Shown: piece after piece, positions 41,993 to 42,910 of the stretch
Layout: each line of letters opens with the position of its first letter
How positions within the stretch are numbered: the first letter of the stretch is position 1
Source: Acrasis kona
Taxonomy: Eukaryota > Heterolobosea > Eutetramitea > Acrasida > Acrasidae
Direction: 5' to 3'
Length of the DNA: 42,910 nucleotides
Assembly: GCA_026419775.2 (NCBI GenBank)
Contig: JAOPGA020000908.1
Span: forward strand, 1-42,910
The notes under the pieces: model-generated
Told to the model about the DNA's origin: nothing
What the model saw: only the letters and a program-made list of their open reading frames with translations
The model's database searches: none
Translations under genes and position numbers: made by a program

Positions 41993-42006
41993 AAATATAT
42001 ACTTTT

Positions 42007-42450
42007 TTAATGGTTGGTCATAATTTTTGCAAAATCGGCATAGTTGATTTTACCAGACTTGATGTTTGCATGTACAAGCATCTCGTCGACTTCTTCTTGA
42101 GTCAGCTTCTCTCCTAAATTTAACATAATGTGCTTTAAATCGTCCACCGTGATGGTTCCACTGTTGTCCTTGTCGAAGATGCGGAATGCGTCGCGAATTT
42201 GTTCCTCTGTGTCTGGTGCTCTGAATCCTTTGGCCATAGCATCCAAGAATTGTCCAAAATCAATCTTTCCACTCTTTTGAGGGTCCAATTCTTTAATTAA
42301 ATCTTGCAACTCTGACTGTGTTGGGTTGGATCCCAGAGCTCTCATCACGGTTCCAAGTTCCTTTGTTGATATCGCACCATCAGAGTCCTTATCAAACAAC
42401 GAAAATGCTTCCTTGTACTGGGAAATCTTATCATCTGATAGTTTCGACAT
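42007..42450 (-). CDS. Calmodulin-like protein, four EF-hands
   Basis: A single exon of 147 residues, the length of calmodulin. It opens [19 protein letters not shown] as calmodulins do. Loop 1 ([12 protein letters not shown]) is canonical. Loop 2 ([12 protein letters not shown]) and loop 3 ([12 protein letters not shown]) lack the usual Glu at position 12, and loop 4 ([12 protein letters not shown]) has lost the first Asp, so only one loop is fully canonical. [20 protein letters not shown] resembles both calmodulin and centrin. It probably binds less calcium than true calmodulin and may act as a light-chain-like or regulatory subunit. Partners are unknown. Confidence 0.85.
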   Translation of the reverse strand: MSKLSDDKISQYKEAFSLFDKDSDGAISTKELGTVMRALGSNPTQSELQDLIKELDPQKSGKIDFGQFLDAMAKGFRAPDTEEQIRDAFRIFDKDNSGTITVDDLKHIMLNLGEKLTQEEVDEMLVHANIKSGKINYADFAKIMTNH

Positions 42451-42608
42451 TGTTTGTTTGGTAGTTGACTGTACTTGTTAGCTAGTTGATAATCTGTGGC
42501 GGAATAGCAGGTTGAGTTCTCGGGAGATGATGCTTTGGTGACGAACTCAAGGATATTGACAATTTTAGAACAAGTTAAAATGAATTTATTCACAATGTTA
42601 AATATACT

Positions 42609-42908
42609 CTAGTTTGGTTTTAGTATGCTTCTTGGGTCCAACATGCGAACAAAGTCCTTAAGGGTCCACATGTGGGCTGGGCGTGTCAAGAAGAAGTAGA
42701 ATATTGTCAATAGAATTGCACCCACTATAATATCCAACTTTAATAAAAGACTTGCTCCGCTCGTCCTCTTTTGTTTTACTTCTTGTTTAACTTTTTGATA
42801 CTTCTCTGCATAGTAAGGATCGTCTTGCATAGATTCCTCACCAATTGCAGAGTTCAATACGTTCGCTTCATCTGGATTTTTCTTTGTACGATTTGTGAGT
42901 GTTGACAT
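42609..42908 (-). CDS. Small single-pass membrane protein
   Basis: An ATG-started frame of 99 residues; the start lies two bases from the window edge. The first ~50 residues are hydrophilic, with an acidic-to-basic switch (YYAEKYQKVKQEVKQKR). One membrane helix follows (LLKLDIIVGAILLTIFYFFL), then about 25 residues ending LDPRSILKPN. There is no signal peptide, so the helix itself likely serves as the membrane anchor, perhaps in the endoplasmic reticulum. The family is not recognised. Confidence 0.6.
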   Translation of the reverse strand: MSTLTNRTKKNPDEANVLNSAIGEESMQDDPYYAEKYQKVKQEVKQKRTSGASLLLKLDIIVGAILLTIFYFFLTRPAHMWTLKDFVRMLDPRSILKPN

Positions 42909-42910
42909 GG

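Overview
The window reads as nuclear DNA of a single-celled eukaryote. It carries multi-exon genes for acetyl-CoA carboxylase, an SPT7-like SAGA subunit, the SSU-processome protein MPP10, a phospholipase D, a TKL-type receptor kinase and a calmodulin-like protein. Introns are very short (mostly 32-46 nt), GT-AG, often with a CTAAC/CTAAT-like element just before the acceptor. Intergenic DNA is AT-rich and gene ends are tightly packed. The mix of TKL receptor kinases, GPI-type surface protein, DIRS-type retroelement and tiny introns suggests a free-living amoeboid protist; Heterolobosea (Acrasis/Naegleria relatives) is my best guess, Amoebozoa the alternative. This is inference, not proof.

Region 1 (1-9,500) is a pile of retroelements. 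It holds a DIRS-type tyrosine-recombinase retroelement (minus strand, 283-4092), the 3' end of an RNase H-bearing LINE with a (TAAA)n tail (minus, about 4540-6219), a small host-gene remnant (6368-6623), tandem repeats (6820-7250), a second truncated LINE (plus, about 7640-8445) and a gag-protease fossil of a Ty3-like LTR element (minus, about 8440-9480). An ambiguous base (n) lies at 7512.

Region 2 (9,500-16,400) is accessory DNA of unclear origin. It holds small unrecognised genes, two of them with Cys-x2-Cys heads and low-complexity tails, a possible 2-oxoglutarate-oxygenase-like gene, a lone reverse-transcriptase fossil, and 30-bp and 74-bp tandem repeats. Several apparent frame breaks here disappear when the short introns of this genome are allowed for, so parts of the region are probably live genes.

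Region 3 (16,400-42,910) is ordinary host chromosome, packed and well conserved. In order: a small coiled-coil protein gene, SPT7-like, an EF-hand/PH/PLD phospholipase D, a hypothetical, a Myb/SANT-like small protein, a receptor kinase, a small acidic ORF, acetyl-CoA carboxylase, a membrane-tethered purple acid phosphatase, a GPI-type surface protein, MPP10, a calmodulin-like protein and a single-pass membrane protein. Two convergent pairs (SPT7/PLD and MPP10/calmodulin-like) end only 12 and 14 bp apart. The genes are individually transcribed and do not form a pathway cluster, although several bear on membrane lipid and signalling (PLD, acetyl-CoA carboxylase, receptor kinase, calmodulin-like). 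The most notable points are the EF-hand/PLD fusion with a candidate N-myristoylation signal, the phosphatase fused to a polytopic membrane domain, a possible 16-nt intron (or frameshift) near the end of acetyl-CoA carboxylase, and the oxygenase-like gene in the accessory region.
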